Shown here: piece after piece, positions 43,282 through 55,848 of the stretch
Layout of the letters: each line of letters starts with the position of its first letter
Numbering within the stretch: position 1 is the stretch's first letter
Assembly: GCA_034440615.1 (NCBI GenBank)
Contig: JAOTOM010005181.1
Coordinates: 1,592,001 to 1,656,000 of the forward strand
Length of the DNA: 64,000 nt
Direction: 5' to 3'
Origin: Ashinkailepas kermadecensis
Lineage: Eukaryota > Arthropoda > Thecostraca > Neolepadidae
Position numbers and translations under genes: made by a program
The notes under the pieces: generated by a model
The model's database searches: none
The model's input: only the letters and a program-made list of their open reading frames with translations
Told to the model about the DNA's origin: nothing

Positions 43282-45225
43282 TCATATTAACCGAGCATGA
43301 GTAATGAAATCGATAAATTTACTTACCAGCTCTGGGTGGTTGTTGCCGGGTAGATTGTTGAGATTACCATCAAGGTTACAAACCTGCAAGTAGTTTGCTA
43401 CGACCCGCCTTTCCGTGCGATATTTTCGGCAGCTGATTAATAGGTGCTGTACTGTCAGGCGAGCATCACACTCACGACAGAGCAGAGGCGAGGAACGATC
43501 GGGAAGATGACCATGAGTCAGTCTCGTATTGTCAAGCCGCAGTCGGGCCAGGGTCACCTCCAGTTCACGGCTGCTTTGCGAGCTGGTGGACCACGGAGCC
43601 AGAGTCGGCTTGACGTAAGTAAAAATGACTGGAGTGCGTGGTTCTCCATTCATTTTGCAGGCGATTTGCGAAACACATTTTTGTTTGGTGTAAAACGTTG
43701 GATAGCGCAAGGGGAGATTCCAGCGGCGCCGGTGAGAGAATGAATTCGGTCGCCAGGGCATCAGCTCGTACATTGCCCGGTATTTCAAAATGTACAGGGA
43801 TCCGGAAGAATATAACGCTCTGTGAATGGGCGAGAGAATGCCACATTTCGATCAGCTGAAACACATAAAGGTGTTCGATGTTGTAATGCCTTTGTAATCC
43901 CTGCAAGGAAACTCTGGAGTCCGTACAAATAACTGCCTGAGCAATGTCGACCTCTTTCATGCGACATAGCGATTTTCATTGCATATAGTTCAGAAGTGAA
44001 AGCGGTGGTGAAGTCATGGGAGTATCGTGCCGAAGCGGAAGTTCCGGCCCACAGCGGCTGCACCAGCCTTTTCGCCGCGTCCAAAGCCGTCGGTGTAGAC
44101 AAACTCATAATCACTACGTACACCTTTGTACTCCATGAAAGACGCTTACACCACGAATTCCGTGGTCTGGGACTTGTTGAAGTGGAAAAGATATTCTATG
44201 GGTAATGCCTTGTAAAGCCAGAATGGAAACACAGGATATTTTGTTGCAATGGACAGCGGTGGCATTACCGGAGTTGCAGCGGCCACTTCAGCGAGCCTTG
44301 CCGCAGTGGTTAATGACTTCAGGTGACCGCTGTGGCCTGGAGCCCGACCCGGTCTGAACGCTGAAGATGCTAGATTATTTCGTGTGCTCTTGACCTGATA
44401 CCTGTACCGGACTATGGAAAACATTTGACGGTCCGATAAGGACGGAAGATTGAGATCAACCCGCAGCGCGGATACCGGTGTGGTTCTGAATGTTCCTGCT
44501 ATAACACGAAGCCACGATTATTTGATTGCTTCAAGACGTTTCCCAGGAGAAAGTGCAGTCATTGGAATACAAAATTAAGTTGTATTCCAATACCGATCTA
44601 ATCAGCCCTATATAAAGCGCTGTAATTGTTCTTCTGTGTGCACCCCATGCTCGTCCTGTCAGGCACTTTGTGAGGATAAGCGGTAGGTCGCGGTAGATGT
44701 TATTTATGGCGAGAAGGAACAGCGTTGGAGAAACGACACTACCCTGTGGAAGTCCATGATCAAGGTAATTCACATCCTACAAGGAGGAATGGCAGTTTAC
44801 TTGGAAGGAACGTCGCTGGAAAAATGTTTTCCAGAAAGTGTACCATATGTCCGCACATCGTGGAGCCTGGCGAGAACAGTTCCTCTGTGAACTTTGCTAA
44901 AAACCGCCATTAAATCCAGGAAAACCGCCACCGTTGCTTGCCGTGTAAGGAATACATTTTGCACCGAAGTAATACGGCGTATTATATCCGAGGCTGTGCC
45001 CTTTTCGCGACGAAGAGCGTTCTGGAATGGGCAGATCATATTGTTAGTGTCTATGAAGCAACACAATCGTGCGTTTGCCATTCTCTCTACCACTTTACAC
45101 ACACCATTCATGAGTGAAATTGGGCGACAGGAAGAAACAGACAGTTCGTTTTTTTCCAGGTATAAAATATGGTTGATATTTGCTTCGAGCCACTTTTCCG
45201 GGGACAGATGGTTTTCTCAGAGGTG
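43282..45225 (-). pseudogene. I-clade-like LINE ORF2, RT and RNase H half (broken)
   Basis: Minus-strand order: RT start near 45225 (PGK, then RPISLMNGVCKVVERM), FQNALRREKGTASDIIRRI and FLDLMAVFSKVHRG, where the usual AFDKV is altered, then GLPQGSVVSPTLF (44770). The next residues jump to GAHRRTITALY, so the block with the catalytic FADD/YADD motif is deleted. RNase H follows at 44123-43560 with VYTDG (frameshifted), a TDS-type strand and PGNVRADALA. The C-terminal tail (43788-43282) carries RLDNTRLTHGHL and a CRECDARLTVQHLLISC motif. RNase H plus this cysteine tail is characteristic of I-group LINEs. Confidence 0.8.
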
Positions 45226-47095
45226 ATTTACTGCAGATAGCATAAATTCGATTTAATGCATAAATGTATCTCATATAGCTCAATATAGAATGCATATGAG
45301 ATACCATGAGCACCGCAGGACTTGTTGGTTGATTTGGTTGATTTAAATCTTAAGTTCTTTCAATGTAAAGGGATCATTATATGGTTATAAGTTATGAGAA
45401 TTAAAGTCTAGACTATTCAAGATAGTTTCTATGTTGTGGTTAACGTTTGGCGAATAAATATCAGAAGCAGAAATAGAGGAGAAACAAGCGCCTTCGGCAC
45501 TTGCTCCGCTGCGTTAAGCGAAACATTCGATGTTGGTTTCATGTGAATTGGTCCAATGGTTCGGCCGCTATGCCAATTTTAGTGGAATTAATTTCCCTGC
45601 TCCCGAATATTTGTATTGTAAAAAAATATCTCCCGCGGAGGTGTCGCCGCCGCGAATGCGCGCGCAGGCATCGTTTTTCGACTGCTGACCGAACATCGTG
45701 GGAGGAATCGATGGTGAAGCGGCTCATGTGTTGGAGCGCAAAATGATGGCGAAAAAATGTCGCTGGTAACGGTTGCGGCCATCGACGATTACAACCAAAC
45801 TATTTGCGATGGGGAAAATCCGAAGGAACCGTCAGCATCACAAAAAGAGGGGCAATCCGCGCATATAACTTTGTGCGCGAAAGGTTGTCCGACAGTGGTG
45901 TGGGAACAATGGAAAGCGATGCCTTTTTCACGGACCGAAACACGTGCAGCCCGTGTAACGATGACGGCGCCCACATACACCGCAGCCCATGATAGTCAAC
46001 GGGAAAAGGGTAGCCGGTACATCGGCTCAGTTGGTGAAAGTGACGCCAAGTCGCCAAGCTGAGCCGTTTCCGAGAACCAGACCCAATCGTGAAAAACGCT
46101 GAGAAACGTCACTTCCGATTTTCACACTCCCCTCGCGTGCGCTTGACGCGTGACCCGAAAACGGTTGCCATGGCGATGTTGGCAATTGCCATGTCAACAC
46201 TAAGGTGTTGGTTTGGTGTCGATTGGTCCGCCGGTTGTCGAGATATGGCGGTGTGAATTGGGTCGATCGGGAGCGCTAAAATTGGTGGAAAATTCCCGGT
46301 TTTGATCCTATTCCTATGGGCGGTCGATGACCCGTCCTCTCAGGACTCCCGTGACGCTCATGCACAGCACGTTGACCCGATCATAACGAAATTTATCGAG
46401 GGGATAGCCAACATTTAGGGCTTTCACGTAATGTCAGCCATATTTCACTACCTTTGTTGTGAGCCGTGCCAGGCGCCAATATGCAGTGGTCTCGGTCGGT
46501 GTCGAGAATTTCACGAGCCCCATGTTAAACCAACGAGGGGTCGTGTAAACTTTGAGCACGTGCTACGCGCTCGGCATACACCTCACGACAATGAAACTGG
46601 GCACAGCACATCATACATCGATTGTCTGTTGGATGTGAAAATTTCAAACACGTACGACCCATAGTTGAACGATGGCACGATGGCAATCGTCCAAAGGTCA
46701 AAAAGACGACAGGCAGCCAAACATCTAAGAAAACTTTTTTGTTCAACGGAAATAGTATATTAGAGAGGAAGAACAGGTGGAAAACGCATTTGTTACGTCT
46801 CGTCGTTGGGTAAGTTGCCATTCGTACTACGAAGCTGCGTAAAAAGCTGCCTCATGTTTTTTTCCCATTTCATAGTGTTTCGGAGCAGGCCTTGCATACC
46901 TCGGTATACAGTTTGATGTGATATTCACAAATGCATCGCTGAAAAGTACGCAAAGCCCGTTTCCGCTTGGTTTTTGCCTGCTGACATCGTGGGTTCGACC
47001 AAATTGCGTTTCATTACGTAAATTGAAATTGCGAACAGGACAAGTGCGAGGAACAGTCGATGCTGATGAGTAAACGATTGCCGAGGAAAACATGG
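45226..47095. other. Unrecognised sequence between two LINE halves
   Basis: About 1.9 kb, AT-rich to 45480 and GC-rich after, with no frame that I recognise. If the LINE pieces on either side belong to one copy, this may be a later insertion or replaced linker. No terminal repeats were found. Confidence 0.35.
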
Positions 47096-47099
47096 TAAG

Positions 47100-47830
47100 A
47101 GTGAGTTGTGGGTTGTCGCTAAGATTTCTTGTCAGAGCCTTGTTGAAGGCGCTCCAGTCAACATAAGATAGCTTCAATTTATATATGAATGGAGCTGGAG
47201 GGAGTGGAGTTTCGCTGGTGAGGCATATGTGTATAGGGAAGTGATCAGAATACAGAGGGTCGGTAGCTGCCGACCAGTGGAATAGTGGTGCGAGGTTTGC
47301 AGAGGCGAGGTATAGGTTTAGGACAGAAGTTGTACGATGACTTGAGCTTAGGAATGTGTGGGATCCATCATTTTAAAAAACTGAGGGAGTGTTTTTCTAA
47401 CAACTGCTCAATCATTCCACCACGTGGTGATACACGTTCGCTTCCCCGCATCGAATGGTGGACGTTGAAGTCGTCTAAAATCAGACATTGAGACGGATTT
47501 CTTCAACAAGATATGCAACTTTGCGTATGTGACATGTGGAGAGGGAGGAAGTAAGCAAATAGAGACAATTAAGAAAATTAAGATGCTAGTTTGAACGTGG
47601 ACTACCACTGCGTTTATCTGAGAGCAAAGCTACAATTCCCGTTCAGGGAAACTATTTGATGCGTAGAGCCACACCACCCTGTCTAAAATTGAAATTAACG
47701 TTGTTTTGATGCAGTGTGTAGCCGGATAATGAACAATTGTAGACATCAAAGTACCGAAGATATGTTTCTTGTAGGGCAGCCACTGCTGGCGCCTCCTTCA
47801 GTGTTAATTGTTTTAATTATCCACAGTGCG
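47100..47830 (-). pseudogene. LINE endonuclease fragment, broken
   Basis: On the minus strand near 47810-47650 the frame reads AVAALQETYL, with the catalytic-type glutamate of LQET, then YTLHQNNVNF and RQGGVALRI followed by a stop. Downstream pieces include VDWSAFNKALTRN near 47165. It resembles the LINE endonuclease fold but is interrupted. Confidence 0.6.
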
Positions 47831-48019
47831 ACAGGAACCAGACGCAATCAACTGTAGAAAGGCTGATCACTCGAATTTTCGTGGGGGAAGGGCACTTCCT
47901 CCGCAAAGGCGCGGCGTTTCTTTTTTCGTGCCAGAAGCTGGGGTTGCTGGGCTGGATGTGGCGCAGTGAGGAGCCAGACGTTGGCTGCGACGTTCAAGAA
48001 GGTTGACGTAGGCGAACAG

Positions 48020-49358
48020 TCTAACTCAGAGTCTGATTCTGATTGATAACTTCTAATTTCTGCGTCGAAACCCCGACGTTTTCGCTAGTTAGCGAGTTAT
48101 CAAAGTCAACCAGAGCCTGTCCCGGTGTGACTGGCGGGGGGTCCGACTGGGTGGTTTGTGTCCGTTTGGGGCGCACAGCTATGCTCGACATCTGACCGAG
48201 TGTCGAGGGCCATGCCTGTCGTACGCTTCCTCTCCTGCGGCGCATCTTGGTAGTCGGCACTGTTATATTTTACCTGTGGGGTAGCGCTGTTGCCAGTAGT
48301 ACAGGCCAATTTCTTGAACAGTGGCTCGTTGTCCGTCTGTGGCCTTACCTTTGGTCGTTGACTGCGCTTGTAACCTCCATCCTGGGTCCTTGCCTCAGTG
48401 GGCCTGACGGACGGGAGGTCGCGAGGTAGCTGTGGCGCTGGAAGGGATGGCCAGGTTTTGCCCTCCCATGGGGCCACCACCCGTGGAGCCCGTTGCTTGA
48501 TGGAGTTTATCTGGTCAAGCCAGACTGGGCAGGAATGGTCCGCCATCGAGTGGGGCCCCTGGCAGGCCGCACATCGCAGCGGTGCTGTACACCCCTCCGT
48601 AGCGTGCAGATCGGCACAGCGCTCGCATCTGTTCCTTGGCCTCACACTTCCTAACTGCGTGTCCATGTCGCTGGTAGCAACGGCAGCAACGAGATAACGA
48701 CACATATGGGCGCACCTCGTAGCGCATCTACCCAGCGTAGTACGCGGGCAGGTCGGTTCTGTGGAAACGCACTCGGAGAAGGCGATTGGGACGGCCACGC
48801 TTACTAGGAAATCGGAACACTTCGGTCACAATTTGGTCGGCGCTTTGGTTGTTGTCCCTGATTTCCCCCTCGGACAAGCCACATAACTCTGGGGCATACA
48901 CCACCCCGTCAGCATGGTTCGGTTTGTCGACCATGGAGATGTTGACGCCATGTCCCAAGAAGCTGGGCCAAGTGAGGACGGTGCTGGACTGTCTGGAGTC
49001 GCACGCATGTATGAGGCACGCACGCACGCATGTTTCGGATAGCCTTGGCAGACAGAACGTGGGTTTCCAGATGCTCTGAAATATCGTCTCGAATTTTGTA
49101 AGGGCTTATAGCACAAAAGGACATTGAGGGATCTGCAAATATAACGAAGACGAAGGCTGGACCTTCCGGTATCCAGACCATTTTGCTAGCCGATATACGC
49201 TCTTGGTTGTCCAGCAACGTCCACACAAAACAAGAGCGATGACCGGGAAAATGGAGGTCAGGAATTAGCTCGGAAGCGAGAGGAAAAGGAGAGACGCAAG
49301 AGAGCTCACATCGCTCCCAAGGAGAAAACAGAAAATGGGACGCAGAAACTGGTGTCAA
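48020..49358 (-). pseudogene. LINE ORF1 (gag-like, CCHC knuckles), broken
   Basis: Pieces in different frames give VNISMVDKPNHADGVVYAPE, SKRGRPNRLLRVRFHRTDLP, then CCRCYQRHGHAVRKC (C-x2-C-x4-H-x4-C) and further knuckles CERCADLHATEGC and CAACQGPHSMADHSC. A charged tail follows. This is an LINE RNA-binding ORF1 product of the I/R1/Jockey type, damaged by at least two frameshifts. Confidence 0.75.
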
Positions 49359-49370
49359 TACTTATCGCAC

Positions 49371-50487
49371 TTTAAGATACTCTTCGCTTCCTCCAAACGT
49401 ACCTGAGCGCACCGTACCGCACTAAAGGAGAGCACATAGGGAGAAATAAATATAAAAAGGCTGGAGAATGCACAGAAGTTAAACCAAGTTGGGGACGTCC
49501 TCCTTCAAAGAGAACGTCGGTTCCATTCGACTTCAACCTCACCGCTGCCCAAATCCTACCTCAATGTCGATGTCAGAGGACCAACACTCCTTCCTCGGCC
49601 CGCAATCGATGGTTCTCCCCCCCCCCCCCCCCCCCTAGCAAACACCGAGTGGTGTGACCTACACTTTGCCATCTACAACGTCATGCCACCGAAAGTGTTC
49701 TAAAACCATGCAACTAGTAGTCCGTAAGTTTCTTCGTCAACACAAGTACAGAGAAGTCCCTTTAAAAACATCCCTTTAAAAACCTTAAAAATACCTACCC
49801 GACGAAACTCACTAAAACTACCAGAGCTGAGTTCCTTCCACTGCTGGTGGCCTGCTGCTGAGGAATGCAACCGGTTTCCCTGGCAAAGGCAGATGGCCGC
49901 ACGCAGGAATGCAACCGACCAGCTAACCAACGAGAGGAAATGAAGCTTCTTGCTTACCTATGTCATGGTAGGAGAGAAAAGCCAGCCATGGTAAGCCAGT
50001 CCTTCACACACGTCGCAAACACACCATCCTCATCGACGGAAGTAGAAAACCCTTAGAGCAAGGAACACGGGGTGCCCCTTCCGACAATACAACAGCCACC
50101 AGGAAACCTTAAAACAAGCAGCACAAATCAACCAAGCTTAAAACTATGCACCTTACCTTATCGCAGTCACACTCACGCATTCAGAACACCCGATTTACCA
50201 CTCAGCGATTCCGGAAACACTCAGCAACCAACACAAACCTAAATCGTACTCATCGATGTCGCCAACTCGCGCATCGGACGGGACATAAAATCCACACAGG
50301 CGCGGCACGTCTTCAGGAAAGTTGATGATATCCTACGACTGTAAACTTACATAAAATACAAGCACTAAGGGTAAGGCACATACGCGACGGACCAACGCGC
50401 CCAAGATACGCCTAGGACTTTGTCGTACTAAAACCAGCTTTAAAAACAAACTGCGCCATAAAGCGAAACTGTTGCATCGAGTTTAGT
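49371..50487. other. intergenic; C-run at 49617-49635
   Basis: No gene is supported. There is a run of 19 C at 49617-49635. Confidence 0.45.
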
Positions 50488-50495
50488 CTGATAAT

Positions 50496-53254
50496 CAGGG
50501 GCGGTCGGCCCATGCAAGGCACCAAGGCAGTGCCTCACCTAAGTAGAAATGGGAAGTATTTTGGTATGTTATTTTCGTACAAATGATGCTTTCATCCGCT
50601 GGAAAATAGCAAAGTTGAAAAACTGGAAACAAATATGCATTGGTGACTCGTAATTATAGTGAAAATTGAAGTTCACATTGATATCAAGGCTTCAAAACAG
50701 CTCTAACACCGGTTCGCAAAGGTATACCTCTGGCAAATATCGCCATATATTGCGCTTTCGTTTCATAACAAGCGCAGGGAATGCGGCCTGTTTGGAGTTG
50801 TGTCCAGTCCTGGGTACAAATACTAAAGTCTATTCTACTCTTAATGGAGATCGCTGTGTGAGGGTCACTTATGAGGTTCATCGGGCTATGTTTTGCACAC
50901 CAATGTTCTCATTGATTCGTGAAAATAAGGGAATGTGCGGAACTGTGGGGCAGGAGCAAGTTACCTACTCACCCACTTAGGTAGGTACTAGAAGTGGCAA
51001 ATACTAGAACCGAAAGCCCAACGAGGAAGTCTGTTAGTGACCAGCGGGATCTTCGTGGGCTTTGATGTGATGCTTAGTCATCTCTGCAAATTTCATGCAT
51101 TCACTAGTGTTTCCAGGACGAACATGTCAGTTAAGCCAACAAAAAAAACAGCCTGCTTTGGAGCAAACTTGTTCTTCAATCTCAAATCATGCAAAACCTT
51201 GTTGCATTTTATGAAAGTGTTGCTCTGAGCTCATGCTTAGGTACCTAGTTAGGCACCTACCAAACTTTCCAAATCCAAGGAATTTGAAAAGTTGTGGGAA
51301 TTATTTTTTACTTGGCCGAACCAAATGACCCAAAACAAACTTTTCGAGTCTGCACAATGCATGCAATTTGGCGAAATATACAGAAGAAACACCTAGGACA
51401 CTTTTAGTTAAACGAAAATGTGTTTCCAGTGTCTTGATGTCATTTGAAAGAATTTTAAAGTCATATATTTGGGAAATTAAAACTTTTTGAACATAATCAC
51501 TTCAAATTGTACTTATGTACTTATATCTCAAGAAGCAGTCATTTCATGAAGAAAAGAGGATATTATTGTGCTTTAAAGTGGTAACAAGACAAATTTTTAC
51601 ACACATTTGCCTCTATAAATCAAGCAAATGGGTTAGGTTTGGTTTGTTTGTTAGGTTTCTTTTTCAGTTGGAAAATGTTTCAATATATTTTTTATTTCTT
51701 TATTTGGAATTTATTTTTTCTTCCAAAGCAGCTGATGTTAGGTTGTGTTAGATTGGGCTATGCTTTTTTGTTTTTTAATTTCTAAAGTCTTTAGAAAATA
51801 AATTACTTTAAATTCTGCTAATTTTACTTTTTGAATATTTTTTCTCGAAAGTGAGGTCCTTCTAGGTTAGGTTACGTTATGTTGCTTTTTTCATTTTTTA
51901 AAAACATGTCTTATCATGCTATATTACCTAATTCAAAGCCACCTTTTTGGTGTTATTTTGCTCACAGCCTGAAAAGCAAGCATTTGCACAGAAAATTAGT
52001 GGCCCCTTCATCTTAGTCACATTCATAAACATTGCATTGGAATGATAAATTCCAAGAATGCATAAAACATCCTAAGGTGCAAATTTACCAAAAAGAACAT
52101 TCAAATCAATGAAATAAAATTGTAAACAACCACAGAAAAAACATATTTTGTGAGAATGCAGATATAGGTCATACCCCTAACTTCAACAAAATATGGGAAG
52201 TATACAGAAAGTGTTTTGTGTGGGGCAGCATATATTGAAGAATTATGTAATATTACAATAACAAATATAACCCAACCTAACCTGACCTAACCTAACATAA
52301 TCTACTGATGTTAGATCACCTAAACCTACTGATATTGGATCAGCTGATACTACTGATGTTGAATCACCTAATATCACTATATCACTGGAGTATCAATGTC
52401 TCAATGTATCATCTGCAGTATCAAGGCTAGGTGACATGATTTCAAAGAAAGAACATCTTGCTTATATGTTATTTCCCAAAGAAATGGCACCTAAAGAAGT
52501 TGCCGGGTAAGCTTCATCAAGTCCAGTCAATGTATTCTTGTTTCTGATTTGCTCTCAGGGTCTTCTATATCAGTAAAAAAGAAGTTTCTCTTTGGCAAGA
52601 AAAACTGTTTGGATTTTCCTTAAATACCTCCTTTTGGTGTACCATGTTTCTGTAGAATGGACAAAAGCAGTTATGCCTATATTAGGAAGAATTGTTGGCA
52701 GTCCATACAATATATATATATTGTGTGTGAGGAGGTTGTCATGTAAAGACCCATTTGATGTAAAATACATTGATTAATGTTTGCCTCAGCTTACCAAAGT
52801 ACATGCACAACTTAACATGGCTATATTAATTGTAGTTTTTTTTTAAACAATTGTAATCAGAAACCTACAATTCACATAGTAATGTTAAGTTGTTCATGTA
52901 CTCTGGTAAACTGAAGCAAACATTAAGCAAGGTATTTTACATCAAATGGGTCTTTACATGACTACTTCTTCACAGACACAATAAAAATATATTGTATTGA
53001 CTGTCAAAAAAAATTACAAAACAACAACACAAATATATTTTAATACAAAAGGCTCCGCTCCGGGAAGGCTCCAGTGCATCCTTACCTCAAAATGTTCAGC
53101 CAGAGGCACCCCCTGAAAGAAACAGCTGTGAATTCTCGGAATGAAAGCAACTAAAATGGGGAAAATCTGAGGTCATTTTGTTCTGGGGAGAGGGACGGGG
53201 TACATTCGGGATTTTTTCTGTGTCACCTCATTTGGGTGCCTCGGACCGCCCCTG
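50496..53254. mobile_element. Non-autonomous hAT element, 2.76 kb
   Basis: Termini are CAGGGGCGGTCGGCCC at the left and, inverted, CAGGGGCGGTCCGAGGCACC at the right. The flanking 8 bp are CTGATAAT (50488-50495) and CTGAGAAT (53255-53262), one mismatch apart, matching the hAT target duplication length. No frame exceeds about 104 codons and no transposase is recognisable. A related 5' fragment sits at 41514. Confidence 0.8.
52738..52962. repeat. Imperfect inverted repeat inside the hAT element
   Basis: GTCATGTAAAGACCCATTTG (52738 on) is repeated inverted at the right edge (to 52962). The arms, roughly 100 bp each, match with about ten percent differences and flank a short T-rich centre near 52840-52855. 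A transcript would form a hairpin. Confidence 0.85.
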
Positions 53255-53262
53255 CTGAGAAT

Positions 53263-53755
53263 TGTGACAGTTCGTAGGCGACAGGCTTACTGCGGCCATG
53301 TTAAAGTCTATGCAGCTTTACCTCGCGTGGTAGCGTTTCCCCCTCCCCCCCCCCCGCATCACCTCGATCATAGCTACTAAATTATTTCGTTGCACTTCTG
53401 ATACATGCTGAACTGAAATAAGATGATGAGTACGATTTCAGTTTGGATGGTGAGGAAACAAAAACTGACTGGATATGCTAGGAAGCAAAACGGCCTGATA
53501 AATATAATCCACACTCAATGATAATACAGTACTGTAAGTTGTCACAATAACTGCACATGTTTTTTTCTCAAATGTCTGTCACCTACGCTCGTCGCCGACT
53601 AGCAGGCATTTTCACCTCTGCATGTCAGTTCCCTGCACCATTTTCACCTTGTGTGTCCTTGCACCATTTCAATTTCCATGTGCATCCGTGTGTGTATATA
53701 ATGTTTTTGATGACCTTCATAGATCTATGTAAGGCTGGATGCAAGAGGGGGAGGA
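53263..53755. other. intergenic, no gene seen
   Basis: Flank of the hAT element; nothing is supported. Confidence 0.4.
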
Positions 53756-54145
53756 CACTGGGTGCATGTTCTCCCCCCAATAATTCAGAAGAGCGTCCAG
53801 AAAAATCGCGTCGGACCCAAAGCACTTGCGTCGGGCCCGAAAAATCTAGCCGGGGCCTCAAAAATCAGACAGAGACCTGGAAAATAGATCGGGCTCCGAC
53901 AAAAAAAAAAACAGAAGAGATCCCGAAAGAAAACTCGCGCTTCGGCCAAGAGGATTCGCGTTGGAGCACCGAAAATCCGCCCCGGAGGTCGAAATAGCGA
54001 ACCAATGCCCCCAAAACTCCAGTCAGGGTCCCACAAATTTGCGTTAAGAGCCACACATTCGCGCCGGGGTCTCAAATAAACACAGCGCGGCTTAAAAGCA
54101 CACCGGAAGCCCAAACACTCACCGGAGCCTCTCGAAGCACACATA
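53756..54145 (-). repeat. Module 1 array fragment, antisense orientation
   Basis: Repeated words of the form AAAATCGCGYCGGRCCC, the reverse complement of the module 1 unit at 24940-26460, at spacing of about 30 bp. This marks a remnant of the array-bearing family on the other strand. Confidence 0.6.
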
Positions 54146-54265
54146 ATTATCAAGTATTACCCCTCATACTTGAAATATAACCAACCGCGAACCAGTTGAT
54201 TGCGGCGTCATGATGATTTATGGGCCGACGCCGGCCTGGCTATGCATATACATATTTAACCTACG

Positions 54266-54842
54266 CAGTGGCGTACCGAAGGGGTAATCCCCCCCCCCCC
54301 CTAAGAGATGTGGGTCCTAACGAATCATTCCGGGTCTCGGAAAAATTGCGCCGGGCCCCGAAGAATCACGATTGGCCACAAAATCTGGTCACGGTCCCAT
54401 AAATCGCACCGGAACAAGACAAAACCAACCCCTGGCCCGAAAATTAAGGAGAACCCACAAAGATAGCGCCGGACATGGAAAATTGCTCTGGAGCCCCAAA
54501 GCTCGTGCGTAAACTCAACAAACAAAACAGAATGGTTCTCTAAAACGCGCCGGTCATTTCGGAAACATTGGAACAGGGAAAGGGGTCGAAATCCGATGAC
54601 TCATAAACTATGCTGGCAGGTTGGGCTCCTTCCACAAAAAATAACTTGCCACTAATTATTTCAGTACAAGCAGGGGCCATTAAAAAACATTTGTCGAAAT
54701 ATAGGGACTTTAAAGAAATGGGGTAGGTCGGGCCCCCTCCAAATTCGTCCCCCCCCACACTCCCACGCGTATTCTAGGTACCACATTGGCGTCCCCCCTC
54801 CGAATCCGCTTCCATATGACGCAAATTCTGGGTACGCCACTG
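54266..54842. mobile_element. Short TIR element with CAGTGGCGTACC ends
   Basis: CAGTGGCGTACC at 54266 and its exact complement, GGTACGCCACTG, at 54831-54842. The first 300 bp contain antisense module 1 units (54300-54560), so it is probably a short relative of the 24182 and 38300 copies. The flanking 8-mers do not match. Confidence 0.6.
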
Positions 54843-54849
54843 GCTGAGA

Positions 54850-55578
54850 ACCACCTACCTTTCATAAATTTAACAATAGTGCTTATGGGGAAGCATGGAA
54901 AACCTACATATAAACCACAAGAGCACCTGAAAAGCACCGCCTGATATATAAGGCGAATTTTGTAAAACCTCGCTAGTGGACGGGTGCATAAATTGCAATT
55001 TTCGGGATCTCAAAACAAGGTACCAAAAATTCAAGGAGCTCATTTTGTGGGTAGCCAGGCTCTTTTCGTTTTTTTTTATAGCCGACATTATTTGTGCACT
55101 TCTTCTGTTTGCAAATATTGCTCTTTTCATGCACCAAATGTGCCCTTTTTCAGTATTTCGGATGCCATTTTGGTGATATGCCTGGGGAAAAATCGAACAA
55201 AATGCACTCACCTATGATTAAGGTCATCCTTTACGTGTGGTAATTCGGAAATTACCATGACTGTCGCAGATGAGGAGTAAGACAACTATTTTGGGTGTAC
55301 CTAAGCTACAAAATGAAGTGCATAGATAATAACATCGACATAATATGTAACCTATTTTTTTCCGTAGACAACTTATGGCTATCCCTGTTACCAATAGGCA
55401 ACAAACCCTAAGCTGACAACAAAATCTAAGTGTTCCGGTAATTATTTCGATATATGTTTCGGTAAATGTTTCGGTAAAACTAATTTGCACTACACAGCTC
55501 GGTTTCTGTAGTTGAACGACTGGCAGCAGTCGAGAGCAATACACAAGTGTGGCCTTCTTCTTTACTGGCAGACCTGTG
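54850..55578. other. upstream region of the Fox exon, no feature resolved
   Basis: AT-rich. A repeated TGTTTCGGTAAA word occurs at 55454 and 55465. No core promoter was identified with confidence. Confidence 0.35.
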
Positions 55579-55848
55579 ATGGACTGGTACGACAGCTACT
55601 TCGCCAGCCTGTCGCCGCTGTGTGGACGGCCCAGCTGTCAGTCGCCGTACCTGCCCTTCTACTGCCTCCCGCTGCCCGGCTGCCCGCTGGCCGGCTGCCC
55701 GCTGCCGCCGCCGCCACAGAAGCCGCCCTACAGCTACATCGCCCTTATCGCTATGGCCATCAAGTCGGCCTCCGATCAGAAGATGACGCTCAGTGGCATC
55801 TACAAATACATCATGGAACACTTTCCATACTACCAGCAGAACAAACAG
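55579..55848 (+). CDS. Forkhead (Fox) transcription factor, first coding exon
   Basis: Ninety codons from ATG (55579) to a splice donor at CAG|GTCGGT (55848/55849), phase 0. Residues 1-47 are a Tyr/Pro/Cys-rich leader, with CPL and PPPP stretches. The forkhead domain begins at residue 48 with [20 protein letters not shown], then [20 protein letters not shown]. The recognition helix (WQNSIRHNLS in most Fox proteins) must lie in the next exon, which is not in this window. The match is closest to FoxC/FoxL1/FoxS-type domains; I favour FoxL1-like but cannot assign it. The product would bind DNA in the nucleus. An earlier in-frame GTG exists, but ATG at 55579 is the natural start. The frame is intact and its codons are GC-rich, unlike the flanks. 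The intron begins at 55849. Confidence 0.85.

Larger units (their letters stand above)
47096..49370 (-). mobile_element. LINE, ORF1 and endonuclease half (minus strand)
   Basis: Minus-strand order: a likely ORF1 from about 49330, cysteine knuckles near 48700-48520, a proline/charged C-terminus to about 48020, then an endonuclease start (APAVAALQETYLRYF near 47790) and post-endonuclease sequence to about 47100. It has the same strand and complementary domains as 43282-45225, so both may be halves of one I-group element. Confidence 0.7.

Noticed and set aside
45501..46062. Possible transposase frames between the LINE halves
   Set aside because: No transposase motif could be recognised; short overlapping frames on both strands.
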